A DNA stretch of 64,000 nt. It comes from UBA8437 sp963582065 (lineage in GTDB: Bacteria; Planctomycetota; Planctomycetia; Planctomycetales; Planctomycetaceae). Position numbers and translations under genes: made by a program. This document shows, piece by piece, positions 28,486-37,434 of this stretch (position 1 is its first letter; each line of letters starts with the position of its first letter). A model generated the notes under the pieces. The model saw only the letters and a program-made list of their open reading frames with translations, ran no database searches and had not been told where the DNA came from. The stretch spans positions 1-64,000 of the forward strand of contig CAUZRQ010000009.1 of NCBI GenBank assembly GCA_963582065.1, in the 5' to 3' direction.

Positions 28486-29577
28486 ATGGCAACCGGATTC
28501 GGAATCGTCGGCTGCGGCATGATCGCCGACTTCCACGCATTGGCCGTCGGTGACATCCGCGGCGCCCGCATCACCGCCTGCTTCGATGCGTTCCCCGCAG
28601 CGGCCCAGCGGTTCGCCACGGCCAACCCGGGCGTCACTGCCTACGGATCTCTCGATGAAATGCTCGCCGATCCGTCGGTCGACATCGTCACCATCTGCAC
28701 ACCCAGCGGAGCCCACCGTGACCCCGCCGTCGCCGCCGCCGCCGCCGGCAAGCACGTGGTCGTCGAGAAGCCGCTCGAAATCACCCTCAAGCGATGCGAC
28801 ACCATCATCGACGCCTGCCGCAAGAACAGGGTCAAGCTGACCACCATCTTCCCCTCGCGGTACCACGGCGTGACCCAGGCCCTGAAGTCTGCCATCGACA
28901 GCGGCCGCTTCGGGAAGCTCACCCTCGGCGACAGCTACGTCAAGTGGTGGCGAACCCAGCAGTACTACGACAGCGGTGGCTGGCGAGGCACCTGGGACCT
29001 CGACGGCGGCGGAGCCTACATGAACCAGGCCATCCACAGTGTCGACCTGATCGCCTACCTGATGGGCAACGTGTCCCAGGTGACCGCGCTGACCGACACC
29101 CTGGCTCACAAGAGAATCGAGGTCGAGGACGTGGGCGTGGCGGCATTGCGTTTCACCAACGGAGCCCTGGGCACGATCGAGGCCACCACCGCCGTCTTCC
29201 CGGGTTTCTCCAAGAAGGTCGAGATCCACGGGACCGAGGGCACGGTGATCGTCGAGGAGGATCGGCTGGTGACCTGGGACTTCGCCAAGGGCAAAAGCAG
29301 CGACAACGCCACCCGCCGCCGCTTCGGCAGCGACGACGTCGGCGACACCGGGGCCAGCGACCCGTCGGCCATCTCCTACGACGGCCACACCCACCAGCTC
29401 AAGGACTTCATCAGATCGATCCGCACCGGCAGCAAGCCGCTGATCGATGCCAGGGAAGGTCGGCGGAGCGTCGAGATCATCCTGGCGATCTACCAGTCGG
29501 CCTGGACCGGCAAGACGGTCTCGTTGCCACTGGAGCGGGATCCGAAGATCCCGGCCCGGTTCCGGCGGAAGAAGTAG
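28486..29577 (+). CDS. Gfo/Idh/MocA family oxidoreductase (second copy)
   Basis: 363 residues. The Rossmann start is GFGIVGCGMIADFHALA, the EKP motif is in GKHVVVEKPLEITLKRC, and the C-terminal domain carries GTWDLDGGGAYMNQAIHSVD with the catalytic-position His. NAD(P)-dependent oxidoreductase acting on a sugar or polyol; substrate unknown. It starts 23 bases after tyrS, so it may be cotranscribed. It differs clearly from the copy at 16626, so the two are not recent duplicates. Confidence 0.92.
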   Translation: MATGFGIVGCGMIADFHALAVGDIRGARITACFDAFPAAAQRFATANPGVTAYGSLDEMLADPSVDIVTICTPSGAHRDPAVAAAAAGKHVVVEKPLEITLKRCDTIIDACRKNRVKLTTIFPSRYHGVTQALKSAIDSGRFGKLTLGDSYVKWWRTQQYYDSGGWRGTWDLDGGGAYMNQAIHSVDLIAYLMGNVSQVTALTDTLAHKRIEVEDVGVAALRFTNGALGTIEATTAVFPGFSKKVEIHGTEGTVIVEEDRLVTWDFAKGKSSDNATRRRFGSDDVGDTGASDPSAISYDGHTHQLKDFIRSIRTGSKPLIDAREGRRSVEIILAIYQSAWTGKTVSLPLERDPKIPARFRRKK

Positions 29578-29669
29578 CCGTCATCAACACGCTTCCCTCT
29601 TGACCCACCCCCCGCCCCCCGGCACACTCTCGCCGGTGCCCCTCACCCCGCCACGGCAAGGACGCCGGG

Positions 29670-30623
29670 ATGGTCCTCCGCATCCGATACCTGCTCGAAT
29701 ACGCCGTCTTCCGCACGGTGGTGGCGGTGGTGCACGCGATGCCGATGTGGGCCATCGACATGGGAGCCACCGTCGCCGCCTTCGGCATCCACCGCCTGCT
29801 GCCACGGCGGCTGACCCGTTACGATGTCGCCGCCGAGAACATCCGGCGGGCCCTCGGCCCGGAGGCCGATGTCGAACAGATGATCGGCCGCATGTGGCGG
29901 CACCTGTTCCAGACCGTCGGCGAGGTGATCCATCTCCGCCACCGGCTCTCGCGGAACAACTTCCGCAGCCTGATCCGTTTCCGCAACCAGCAGCAGGCCA
30001 TCTCGGCCCTGATCTCGAACCGACCCGTGATCCTGATCAGCGGCCACCTGGGCAACTGGGAACTGGCCGTCTGGATCTTCGGCTTATTCGGGTTCCCGAT
30101 GGGCGTGGTCGCCCGCCGACTGGACAATCCCTTTCTCGACCGGTTTTTCCTCGACTTCCGCTGCGACACCGGCCACGACCTGCTCGACAAGAACGGGGCG
30201 AGTGCCGAGATGATCGAGCGACTCGAGTCCAACCGGCACCTGGCGATGCTCGGCGACCAGGACGCCGGCTCACACGGCCTGTTCGTCGATTTCCTCGGAC
30301 ACCCCGCTTCGACCTTCAAGTCGATCGCGTTGCTGGCCCTGCGACACCAGGCCCTGATCTGCGTCGGCTACGCGATCCGACTGGACGACGAGGACGGCCC
30401 CGAGCGATTCGAGGTCGGCTGCGAAGAACTGATCGACACCGCGTTGATCGACGACGATCCGGTCCGGACAGTGACCCAGGCCTACACCTCGGCCCTGGAA
30501 CGCATCGTGCGACGGGCCCCGGAACAGTATTTCTGGCTGCACCGCCGCTGGAAAACGGTTCCCGATTCCCGTCGACGTCGCAGCCGTCGGGTCCGCAGTG
30601 GATCAGTGCCCTGGGCCGCCTGA
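29670..30623 (+). CDS. LpxL/HtrB-like lipid A or lysophospholipid acyltransferase
   Basis: 317 residues. The N-terminus has a hydrophobic anchor (YAVFRTVVAVVHAMPMWAI). The acyltransferase motif appears as ISGHLGNWELAVWIF (HxxxxE), followed by GVVARRLDNPFLDRFF and the later LAMLGDQDAGSHGLFVDFLG (the QD substrate block of the LpxL family). These inner-membrane enzymes add secondary acyl chains to lipid A. An ornithine-lipid or related role is also possible. The C-terminus ends in an Arg-rich stretch. Confidence 0.88.
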   Translation: MVLRIRYLLEYAVFRTVVAVVHAMPMWAIDMGATVAAFGIHRLLPRRLTRYDVAAENIRRALGPEADVEQMIGRMWRHLFQTVGEVIHLRHRLSRNNFRSLIRFRNQQQAISALISNRPVILISGHLGNWELAVWIFGLFGFPMGVVARRLDNPFLDRFFLDFRCDTGHDLLDKNGASAEMIERLESNRHLAMLGDQDAGSHGLFVDFLGHPASTFKSIALLALRHQALICVGYAIRLDDEDGPERFEVGCEELIDTALIDDDPVRTVTQAYTSALERIVRRAPEQYFWLHRRWKTVPDSRRRRSRRVRSGSVPWAA

Positions 30624-30672
30624 GTGTCCGGGCGGCGTTGACGGCGAAACGGGCCGAGTCGAACATGGGACC

Positions 30673-30981
30673 ATGACCGAACGTGTCCGCATCGCCGCGC
30701 TGTCGGAGATCCCCGTCGGATCCTCTCACGAATTCACTGCCGCGGGCCGGGTGATCGCCCTCTACAACGTCGACGGCACGCTCCACGCCCTGGACGGCGT
30801 CTGCCCCCACGCCGGTGGACCGCTCGGCCAGGGCCAACTCGACGGCTGTGTCGTCACCTGCCCCTGGCACGGCTGGCAATTCGACGTCACCAGCGGGCAG
30901 CATTGTCTGACCGAGGCGATCCGGCACGCGTCGTTTCCGGTGATCGTCGAGGGTGACGACGTGCTGGTCGAACTGCCGTGA
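30673..30981 (+). CDS. Small Rieske [2Fe-2S] protein
   Basis: 102 residues, a stand-alone Rieske domain like the small subunit of nitrite reductase or ring-hydroxylating dioxygenase ferredoxins. The cluster ligands are GVCPHAGGPLG (CxH) and VTCPWHGWQFD (CxxH). No signal peptide, so cytoplasmic. The start is ATG 30673. It ends in a GTGA overlap with the following Sua5/TsaC gene, so the two are translationally coupled; the redox partner is not in view. Confidence 0.92.
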   Translation: MTERVRIAALSEIPVGSSHEFTAAGRVIALYNVDGTLHALDGVCPHAGGPLGQGQLDGCVVTCPWHGWQFDVTSGQHCLTEAIRHASFPVIVEGDDVLVELP

Positions 30982-31946
30982 GCCCGCCGGTGATCAGCGA
31001 CGAGCAGTTCGAGATGGCCGCGGCGAGGTTGCGGGATGGCGGACTGGTCGCGTTTCCGACCGAGACCGTCTACGGACTGGGTGCCGACGCAACCGACAGC
31101 GAAGCGGTCGCGGCCATCTTCGACGCCAAGGGTCGACCGCGGTTCGACCCGATCATCGTCCATCTCGCCGAGGCCGAGCAACTCTCGACCGTCGCCGCCG
31201 ATCCACCGCCCCTGGCCGAACCTCTCGCCCGAGCTTTCTGGCCGGGACCACTGACGATGGTGCTGTTCCGCAACGAGTCGATCCCGTCGATCGTCTCGGC
31301 CGGTCTGCCGACCGTCGGCGTGCGGGTGCCCGATCACCCGGTCGCCAGCCAGCTGATCGCCATGGCCGGCCGGCCGATCGCCGCTCCCAGCGCCAACCGG
31401 TTCGGTCACATCAGCCCGACCACCGCCGAACACGTCCGGCAGCAGTTCGGTGACCGACTCGACATGGTGCTCGACGGCGGCCCGTGCCGCGTCGGTGTCG
31501 AATCGACCGTCGTGGATCTCACCGGCCCGATCCCCAGGCTGCTGCGTCCCGGCGGAGTCACCCTCGAACAGTTGCAGGAGGTGGCGGGGACCGTCGAGAT
31601 CCACTGCGGGACCCAGCCGGTCGACCTGGCCGCTCCTGCTCCGGGCATGCTCGCCCGGCACTACGCCCCCGACACCCCGTTGCTGCTGGTCGACACTCCA
31701 CAGGATCCGCCGCCACCTGGCTCGGGCCTGCTGGCTCTCACCCGGCCCGACTCGATCGATGGCTGGTCTCGGGTCGAGACGCTCTCCGAAACCGGTGACC
31801 TGGTCGAGGCCACCGCCGGGTTCTTCGCGGCCCTGCACCGGCTCGACGACGCCGGGCTCGATCGGATCGTCGCCGTCGCGTTTCCCGAAACCGGATTGGG
31901 GCTGGCGCTGAACAACCGCCTGAGGCGTGCCGCCGCCAACCGCTGA
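30978..31946 (+). CDS. L-threonylcarbamoyladenylate synthase (Sua5/YwlC type)
   Basis: Makes threonylcarbamoyl-AMP for the universal t6A37 tRNA modification. 322 residues: a YrdC domain with GLVAFPTETVYGLGADA, FWPGPLTMVL, IAAPSANRFGHISPTTAEHV and STVVDLTG, then the Sua5-type linker APGMLARHYAPDTPLLL and a C-terminal Sua5 domain, so it is the long form rather than the short TsaC. The GTG start overlaps the Rieske stop. Its stop is 7 bases from the convergent SDR gene. Confidence 0.93.
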   Translation: MSPPVISDEQFEMAAARLRDGGLVAFPTETVYGLGADATDSEAVAAIFDAKGRPRFDPIIVHLAEAEQLSTVAADPPPLAEPLARAFWPGPLTMVLFRNESIPSIVSAGLPTVGVRVPDHPVASQLIAMAGRPIAAPSANRFGHISPTTAEHVRQQFGDRLDMVLDGGPCRVGVESTVVDLTGPIPRLLRPGGVTLEQLQEVAGTVEIHCGTQPVDLAAPAPGMLARHYAPDTPLLLVDTPQDPPPPGSGLLALTRPDSIDGWSRVETLSETGDLVEATAGFFAALHRLDDAGLDRIVAVAFPETGLGLALNNRLRRAAANR

Positions 31947-31953
31947 ACCGGAT

Positions 31954-32682
31954 TCACAACCGGCTGGGCAGCAACTGCAGTTCGGGCACCACCGCGCGAG
32001 GGTGCAGACGGGCGACAAACAGCACGGCCTCGGCCACGTCGAGCGGGTCGAGCGAGAGATCCAGGACCTCCCGCGGGGTGGGCGTCGGCCGCTTCTCGAG
32101 AATCTCGGTGTCGCACAGGCCGGGAAAGATCACGCAGGTGCGGATCCCGTTGGCCTGCTCCTCGACCCGCGTCCCGTGAGCCAGCCCGGTCAGTCCGTGC
32201 TTGCTGGCCTGGTAGGCCACCCCCGAAACGTCGGGCCGCTGCACCGCGGCGGTCGACAGGTAGATGATCAGGCCACCACCGGCAGCCCGCATCGCCGGCA
32301 ACACGCTGCGGGTGGCGTGAAACGCCCCACTAAGATTGGTCGCGAGCATCATGTCCCACGTCTCGGGCGTCAGCACCTCCAGACCCCGCTCGACGATGTT
32401 CGTGCCCGTCGAGTAAACCATCAGGTCCACCCGACCGTGAGCCTCCTGCACCTGCTCGACCAAGCCGTCGACCTCCTCTTCGACCGTCACGTCACACACG
32501 CAGGTGTCAACGGTCAGCCCTTGGGCAGAGGTCTCCTCGACCAGCCCGTCAAGCCGCTCCTCACGTCGTCCGGCGGCGGTCACCACGGCTCCGCCGCGAG
32601 CCAGTTCGACCGCGGTCGCCCGCCCCATTCCGCTGGTGGCTCCCACCACGATCGCCACTCGCCCGTCCAGTGATTCGCTCAT
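31954..32682 (-). CDS. Short-chain dehydrogenase/reductase
   Basis: 242 residues from ATG 32682. Classical SDR: cofactor motif VVGATSGMGRATAVEL, ATNLSGAFHATRSVLP, catalytic Ser in IIYLSTAAVQ and the YxxxK of AYQASKHGLTGL. The basic residues after strand 2 (AAGRREERLDGL) suggest NADP preference. The substrate cannot be read from the sequence. It is convergent with the Sua5 gene and divergent from the membrane protein at 32825. Confidence 0.92.
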   Translation of the reverse strand: MSESLDGRVAIVVGATSGMGRATAVELARGGAVVTAAGRREERLDGLVEETSAQGLTVDTCVCDVTVEEEVDGLVEQVQEAHGRVDLMVYSTGTNIVERGLEVLTPETWDMMLATNLSGAFHATRSVLPAMRAAGGGLIIYLSTAAVQRPDVSGVAYQASKHGLTGLAHGTRVEEQANGIRTCVIFPGLCDTEILEKRPTPTPREVLDLSLDPLDVAEAVLFVARLHPRAVVPELQLLPSRL

Positions 32683-32824
32683 AATCGCCCCCCCCCTACT
32701 GTCGATGCGGCAGTTTAGCAGCCGCTCGACCTTGGATTCCATTGGTTGCGTCGATGTGGTGTAATTGCCCCGGCGAAAGAAACCACCCGACGCCATTCGA
32801 CTTGGATTGACGAGGTTCCTGCTG

Positions 32825-33427
32825 ATGCGTCGCCCCCGTACCTGGTTTGTGTTGGCATTTGTCGCCTACGCCGTCGTCGTACGGCTGTTGCCCTGGATGC
32901 TGCGTGCCACTGGCGTCGAGCTGCCGATCGACCGCATGGTCTACCCGTGGAACTTCGTCCCGTTGACGGTGCTGTGCCTGTTCGCCGGCGCCCATTTCCG
33001 GAACCACGTGGTCGCCTATCTCTGCCCCCTGCTGGTGATGGTGGTCACCGATGTCGGAATCGGCCTGTTCAGCGGCAGCATCGAGAACGCGTTCCATTCC
33101 AATACGCTCGTGGTTTACGCCACCTTCGTTCTCAGCACCTCGCTGGGCCTGATGCTTCGCGGCCGCCGCACCGCATGGATGATCGGCGGCACCGCGCTGG
33201 CCGCCGAAACACTGTTCTTCCTGGTCACCAACTTCGGCGTGTGGTCATCCACGGGCATGTACTCCCATGACCTCGCCGGGCTGCTGATCTGTTACGAAAT
33301 GGCCGTGCCGTTCTTCCGCAACTCGCTGCTTGCCACGGCCGTCTTCACACCGATCGCCTTCAGTTCCTGGGCCGTGCTGCCGGAACTGATACCGGTACCG
33401 GTTGTCGTCCCCACCACGGACGCCTGA
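32825..33427 (+). CDS. Membrane protein resembling DUF6580 putative transport proteins
   Basis: About 200 residues from ATG 32825 (the frame is open to 32765). Five or six hydrophobic segments, for example WFVLAFVAYAVVVRLLPWML, AYLCPLLVMVVTDVGIGLF and LVVYATFVLSTSLGLML. The segment YPWNFVPLTVLCLFAGAHF near residue 42 and the WSSTGMYSHDLAGLLICYEM block near the end fit the ECF-transporter-S-like DUF6580 family. No substrate is known. It stands upstream of a BtuF-like gene; a vitamin-related link is possible but speculative. Confidence 0.78.
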   Translation: MRRPRTWFVLAFVAYAVVVRLLPWMLRATGVELPIDRMVYPWNFVPLTVLCLFAGAHFRNHVVAYLCPLLVMVVTDVGIGLFSGSIENAFHSNTLVVYATFVLSTSLGLMLRGRRTAWMIGGTALAAETLFFLVTNFGVWSSTGMYSHDLAGLLICYEMAVPFFRNSLLATAVFTPIAFSSWAVLPELIPVPVVVPTTDA

Positions 33428-33472
33428 TCCGCGGCCAACTGGGATCCCGCTTCGTCCCCGGAGCCACGACCG

Positions 33473-34399
33473 ATGAACGGTCAGCGGATCGTCTCGCTGT
33501 TGCCCAGCGCCACCGAGATCGTCGCCGCGCTGGATGGGTTCGACCGACTGGTCGGACGCTCGCACGAGTGTGACCACCCGCCCGGCGTCGAGGCCCTGCC
33601 GGTCTGCTGCCGTCCGCGGATCGACATCAACGCCGCGGGAAACGAAATCGACCGCCAGGTCAAGCAGCGACTGGCCGAGGCGATCTCGATCTTCGAGGTC
33701 GATCACCGGCGGTTGTCCGAGTTGCAGCCCGACCTGGTCCTGACGCAGGACCAATGCGAGGTTTGCGCGGTCAGCCTGGCCGATGTCGAAGCCGCACTCG
33801 CCCGGTCAACAGGACTCTCGACCCGCGTCCTGTCGCTGGCCCCCGCCGACCTCGCCGACACCTGGCAGACGGTGGCCCGTATCGGCGAAGCCATCGAACG
33901 GCCCGACCGGGCCTCGGAGGTCATCGCTCAACTCGAGTCGCGACTGCAGACACTCTCGGACACCACCAGTTCGCCACCAAACGCAGATCGCCCCCGGGTG
34001 GCCTGTATCGAGTGGATCGAGCCCCTGATGGTCGCGGGGAACTGGGTGCCGGAACTGGTCGAGCGGGCCGGGGGAGTCGACGTACTGGGAACCGCCGGCA
34101 CCCATTCACCGTGGATCGACTGGTCCGATCTCTCCGCCGCCGACCCCGACGTGATCGTGCTGATGCCCTGCGGTTTCGACATCGCCCGCACGCGAGCCGA
34201 ATTGACCGCCGTTTCCGGCCGCCCCGAGTGGCAGCAACTCCGGGCGGTGGCCGACCGACGGGTCGTCATTGCCGATGGACACCAGTTCTTCAACCGGCCG
34301 GGACCACGGCTGGTCGAATCGGCCGAGATCCTGGCCGAGATCCTGCATCCGGGCCGTTGCGATTTCGGCCACCATCCCGCCGGCTGGCAACCGCTGTAG
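33473..34399 (+). CDS. BtuF-like cobalamin-binding protein without signal peptide
   Basis: 308 residues with the periplasmic-binding (Peripla_BP_2) pattern: RIVSLLPSATEIVAALDGFD, VGRSHECDHPPGVEALPVC, LSELQPDLVLTQDQCEVC, RVACIEWIEPLMVAGNWVPE and ERAGGVDVLGTAG. It matches B12- or corrinoid-binding proteins of ABC importers. No signal peptide or lipobox is visible at the N-terminus (MNGQRIVSLLPS), and no permease or ATPase gene is nearby, so its cell location and partners are open. No cobalamin riboswitch is seen in the short upstream gap. Confidence 0.85.
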   Translation: MNGQRIVSLLPSATEIVAALDGFDRLVGRSHECDHPPGVEALPVCCRPRIDINAAGNEIDRQVKQRLAEAISIFEVDHRRLSELQPDLVLTQDQCEVCAVSLADVEAALARSTGLSTRVLSLAPADLADTWQTVARIGEAIERPDRASEVIAQLESRLQTLSDTTSSPPNADRPRVACIEWIEPLMVAGNWVPELVERAGGVDVLGTAGTHSPWIDWSDLSAADPDVIVLMPCGFDIARTRAELTAVSGRPEWQQLRAVADRRVVIADGHQFFNRPGPRLVESAEILAEILHPGRCDFGHHPAGWQPL

Positions 34400-34483
34400 C
34401 CCCGCGTGGCGAACCGATCGGCGGACCGATAGGATGACACGTCGGTGTCCTTTCGAGTGCCTTCCTGTCAGTCCGAGCCCACC

Positions 34484-36733
34484 ATGATCAACCGCCGAGC
34501 CTCCGTCGCCGTATCCCTGTTCCTGGCCCTGCTCTGCACCGCCCCCGTCACGATCGAGGCCGCCGGCCGCGTCGTCACCTGTGCCGGCAACGGCAGATCG
34601 GCTTACACCGGCGATGGTGGCCCGGCCTCCGCGGCGACCATCGGCGGCCCCTTCGGCGTGTCACTCGGCCCCGACGGAGCCCTTTACTTCTGCGAGATCG
34701 ACAACCACTGTGTCCGACGGATCGACCGTCGCACGGGGTTGATCTCGACGGTCGCCGGCACCGGCAAGCAGGGCTACTCCGGAGACGGCGGCCCGGCCAC
34801 CAAAGCCCTGTGCAACGAACCCTACGAGGTGCGGTTCGACGGAGCCGGCAACATGTTCTTCGTCGAGATGAAGAACCACCTGGTTCGTCGAGTTGACGCA
34901 AAGACACACACCATCAGCACCGTCGCCGGAACCGGCCGGCCGGGATTCAGCGGAGACGGCGGTCCGGCCACCAAAGCCCGGCTCAAGGTGCCTCACTCGA
35001 TCGCTCTCGACGACCGCGGCAACCTCTACATCTGCGACATCGGCAACCACCGCATCCGCCGCGTCGACCTCAAGAGCGGAACCATCTCGACCTTCGCCGG
35101 CACGGGAGAGAAGCAACCGACGCCCGACGGAGCGTCCCTGACCGGCACGCCGCTGAACGGGCCGCGGGCGCTCGATTACGCCGGCAACGGACAACTGGTG
35201 CTGGCACTGCGGGAGGGCAACGCCGTCTACCGCATCGACCTCGACAAGCGGACTCTCCACCACGTCGCCGGCACCGGCCAGAAGGGTTACACCGGCGACG
35301 GCGGTGACGCGAAAACGGCCAGGCTCAGCGGTCCCAAGGGCATCGCCGCCGGTCCCGGCGGCGACATCTACCTGGCCGACACCGAGAGCCACACGATCCG
35401 GGTCATCCGCAGCAAGACCGGCACCATCCACACGCTGGTCGGTGACGGCAAGTTGGCCGACGGTCCCGACGGCAATCCGAGCACCTGCCGGCTCGCCCGA
35501 CCCCACGGCGTGTTCGTCGATGCCAAGAGCCGGGTCTACATCGGAGACAGCTCGAACCACCGCGTGCGGGTACTCGAGGACTCCGCAGCGGTGACGGCGG
35601 CACAGGTGAAGTGGCAGAGACTGAAGCTGGACGAGCGGTTCCGAGCCGAGGGCGTCGCCGTCTTCGACGTCGACCGAGACGGGTTCAACGACGTGATCGC
35701 CGGCGACGTCTGGTACCGAGGACCGAAGTGGACGGTTCACGAAATCCGCAAGCCGGGCAACTTCGTGGCCGGCAAGGGCTACAGCAACTGCTTCGCCATG
35801 TTCGGCTGGGACGTCAACCGCGACGGCTGGCAGGATGTCTTCTACATCGGCTTCCCCGGCGACCCGTTTCACTGGTACCAGAACCCCGGACGGAAAGCCG
35901 GCCACTGGCAGCAGCACGCCGTCTGGAGCAGCATCTGCAACGAGTCGCCCGAGTTCGAGGACCTGGACGGCGACGGGTGGCCCGAGATGATCTTCGGGTC
36001 GCAGCCCCAGAGCCAGATGGGGTTCGTGCGACTGCCCGGATCGAAGCCCCCGGCCGGCAACTGGCCCTTCCGGGCGATCAGCCGCAAGGGCGACCCGATG
36101 AAGAACGGCACGTTCAAGTACTACCACGGCCTGGGCATCGGTGACGTCAACCGCGACGGCCGTGCCGACGTGGTGATCCCTCACGGCTGGTGGGAGGCCC
36201 CGGCCAAACCGACCGATGCGACCTGGGAATTCCACCCGCTGCACCTGGCCAAGGACGCGGCGACCCCGCCGGTCAAGGCGGCCAACATCTACGTCGACGA
36301 TTTCGACCTCGACGGCGACAACGACCTGGTGATGAGTTCGGCCCACACCTTCGGTGTCTGGTGGTTCGAGAACACCGGGGGCAACAAGCGGCCGAAGTTC
36401 GCCTACCACCTGATCGACAAGTCGTACTCGCAGACTCACGCCATGGAGTGGGTCGACATCACCGGTGACGGCACCCGCGACCTGGTCACCGGCAAGCGAT
36501 TCTTCGCTCACAACGGGGGAGACCCCGGTGGCAAGGACCCGGTGAAGATGTACTGGTACGAGGTCAAGAAGCGGAAGGGACAGGCCCCGAAGTTCGTGCC
36601 CCACGAGATCACCGAGGGGCTGGGAACCGGCGTGGGAACACAGTTCCTGGTGACCGACGTCAACGGCGACGGACTGGCCGACATCGCGTTGTCGAACAAG
36701 AAGGGCGTCAACGTCCTGGTGCAGAAGCGCTAG
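34484..36733 (+). CDS. Exported NHL-repeat plus FG-GAP/VCBS protein
   Basis: 749 residues. The start at ATG 34484 gives a clear signal peptide (SVAVSLFLALLCTAPVTIEA). The first half is an NHL propeller in which blades repeat AGTGxxGxxGDGGPA with a following DExxN-type strand; I count four or five blades. The second half has FG-GAP/VCBS-like acidic calcium motifs (DVDRDGFNDVIAGDVWY, DVNRDGWQDVFYI, DLDGDGWPEMIFG, DVNRDGRADVVIP, DLDGDNDLVMSS and DVNGDGLADIALS). Probably a surface or periplasmic binding protein; function unknown. The tRNA-Leu gene follows. Confidence 0.88.
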   Translation: MINRRASVAVSLFLALLCTAPVTIEAAGRVVTCAGNGRSAYTGDGGPASAATIGGPFGVSLGPDGALYFCEIDNHCVRRIDRRTGLISTVAGTGKQGYSGDGGPATKALCNEPYEVRFDGAGNMFFVEMKNHLVRRVDAKTHTISTVAGTGRPGFSGDGGPATKARLKVPHSIALDDRGNLYICDIGNHRIRRVDLKSGTISTFAGTGEKQPTPDGASLTGTPLNGPRALDYAGNGQLVLALREGNAVYRIDLDKRTLHHVAGTGQKGYTGDGGDAKTARLSGPKGIAAGPGGDIYLADTESHTIRVIRSKTGTIHTLVGDGKLADGPDGNPSTCRLARPHGVFVDAKSRVYIGDSSNHRVRVLEDSAAVTAAQVKWQRLKLDERFRAEGVAVFDVDRDGFNDVIAGDVWYRGPKWTVHEIRKPGNFVAGKGYSNCFAMFGWDVNRDGWQDVFYIGFPGDPFHWYQNPGRKAGHWQQHAVWSSICNESPEFEDLDGDGWPEMIFGSQPQSQMGFVRLPGSKPPAGNWPFRAISRKGDPMKNGTFKYYHGLGIGDVNRDGRADVVIPHGWWEAPAKPTDATWEFHPLHLAKDAATPPVKAANIYVDDFDLDGDNDLVMSSAHTFGVWWFENTGGNKRPKFAYHLIDKSYSQTHAMEWVDITGDGTRDLVTGKRFFAHNGGDPGGKDPVKMYWYEVKKRKGQAPKFVPHEITEGLGTGVGTQFLVTDVNGDGLADIALSNKKGVNVLVQKR

Positions 36734-36754
36734 CCGACGCCCCGAGGCGGCAAC

Positions 36755-36783
36755 TTGCCATCACCTCGACCAACGCGTATTCT
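36755..36783 (+). promoter_or_regulatory. Promoter of the tRNA-Leu gene
   Basis: TTGCCA at 36755-36760 and TATTCT at 36778-36783, spacer 17, about 14 bases before the tRNA-Leu 5' end. Fits a sigma70 promoter in position and spacing. Predicted by eye. Confidence 0.6.
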
Positions 36784-36796
36784 TGGATCCTCACGG

Positions 36797-36882
36797 GCCC
36801 AAGTGGCGGAATTGGCAGACGCGCTAGGTTCAGGACCTAGTGGGATTTATTTCCCGTGGAGGTTCGAGTCCTCTCTTGGGCA
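36797..36882 (+). tRNA. tRNA-Leu(CAG)
   Basis: 86 bases with acceptor arms GCCCAAG and CTTGGGC plus discriminator A. The anticodon stem is CTAGG/CCTAG around loop TTCAGGA (anticodon CAG). A long variable arm (GGGA/TCCC type) is present, as in class II tRNAs, and the T-loop is TTCGAGT. CCA is not encoded. Decodes CUG leucine codons. A promoter lies just upstream and a terminator 35 bases downstream; a partial second copy of its 3' end lies at 38694. Confidence 0.95.
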
Positions 36883-36950
36883 CTCGACCGGGATGCACCG
36901 CTTCGCACCCGGTCGCAAACCCCTGCAAAACAGGGGTTTTCTCTTGCGCG
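36862..36950 (+). repeat. Left copy of an imperfect ~90-bp direct repeat (tRNA-Leu 3' end plus terminator)
   Basis: Starts in the T arm of tRNA-Leu and runs through the discriminator, the hairpin CGACCGGG/CCCGGTCG and the terminator. It matches 38694-38783 with about 7-8 differences over 90 positions (my alignment by eye). Together with the distant copy it flanks about 1.75 kb of small or broken genes. Confidence 0.85.
36917..36943 (+). terminator. Intrinsic terminator downstream of tRNA-Leu
   Basis: AAACCCCTG and CAGGGGTTT form a perfect 9-bp stem around CAAAA, followed by T and then CTC. A second hairpin (CGACCGGG/CCCGGTCG) precedes it. Ends the tRNA-Leu transcript. Confidence 0.75.
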
Positions 36951-37121
36951 GGGGGATCGGCCTGCGACCCCGTGCGAGGCAAAACGGCGGGTTGCTGCAC
37001 CGGATTTCGCACCGCTTTGTTGAAGTGCTCGTCGCCAGGGAGCCCGAGATGGATCCGTCGGGTTGAACGCCGGGGCTGGGGTGGGGAGACTGGGGGCGGA
37101 CCCGTTGACCGGAGAAACGCG

Positions 37122-37319
37122 ATGAGAGTGCCGTTGCTGTTGTTCGTGTGGATGGTCGGTTCGTCCAACGAGAGCGAGGCCGCTGAGACGCTCACACTCA
37201 AGGGACACTCAGATTGGGTCCTCAGCGTGAGTTTCAGCCGCGACGGGAAGCGGCTGGCTTGTGCGCGTGACGGGTCGTCGGGGGTGTGGGATGTTCACTC
37301 TCTGACCAAGTCAAAGTAG
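37122..37319 (+). pseudogene. Truncated exported WD40 gene (65 codons)
   Basis: ATG 37122 has CGGAGA upstream and starts a signal-like stretch (MRVPLLLFVWMVGSSNESEA), followed by one WD40 unit (ETLTLKGHSDWVLSVSFS, then KRLACARDGSSGVWDV) and a TAG at 37317. A single blade cannot make a propeller, so this looks like the start of a longer WD40 gene that was cut short. A second fragment of the same family lies at 37905-38042. The leader upstream resembles the leader of the 38909 gene. Confidence 0.65.
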
Positions 37320-37434
37320 CCGCGGCTGTGTCTTGGATTTCTTGTCAGGCTGGTTGACTGTTGATTTAGTTTTCGAGTCAACCGACGGGGTTGGCCGTTG
37401 GGGTTTCACCGCACAGGTCGGGAGAGTAGGCAGG

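Noticed and set aside
33428..33472. Cobalamin riboswitch upstream of the BtuF-like gene
   Set aside because: The gap is only about 45 bases and shows no B12-box-like sequence.
36830..37208. Two minus-strand frames of about 123 codons covering the tRNA-Leu gene
   Set aside because: Their ends are the reverse complement of the tRNA-Leu and its flank (SAQERTRTST-type translation), a known false-gene pattern.
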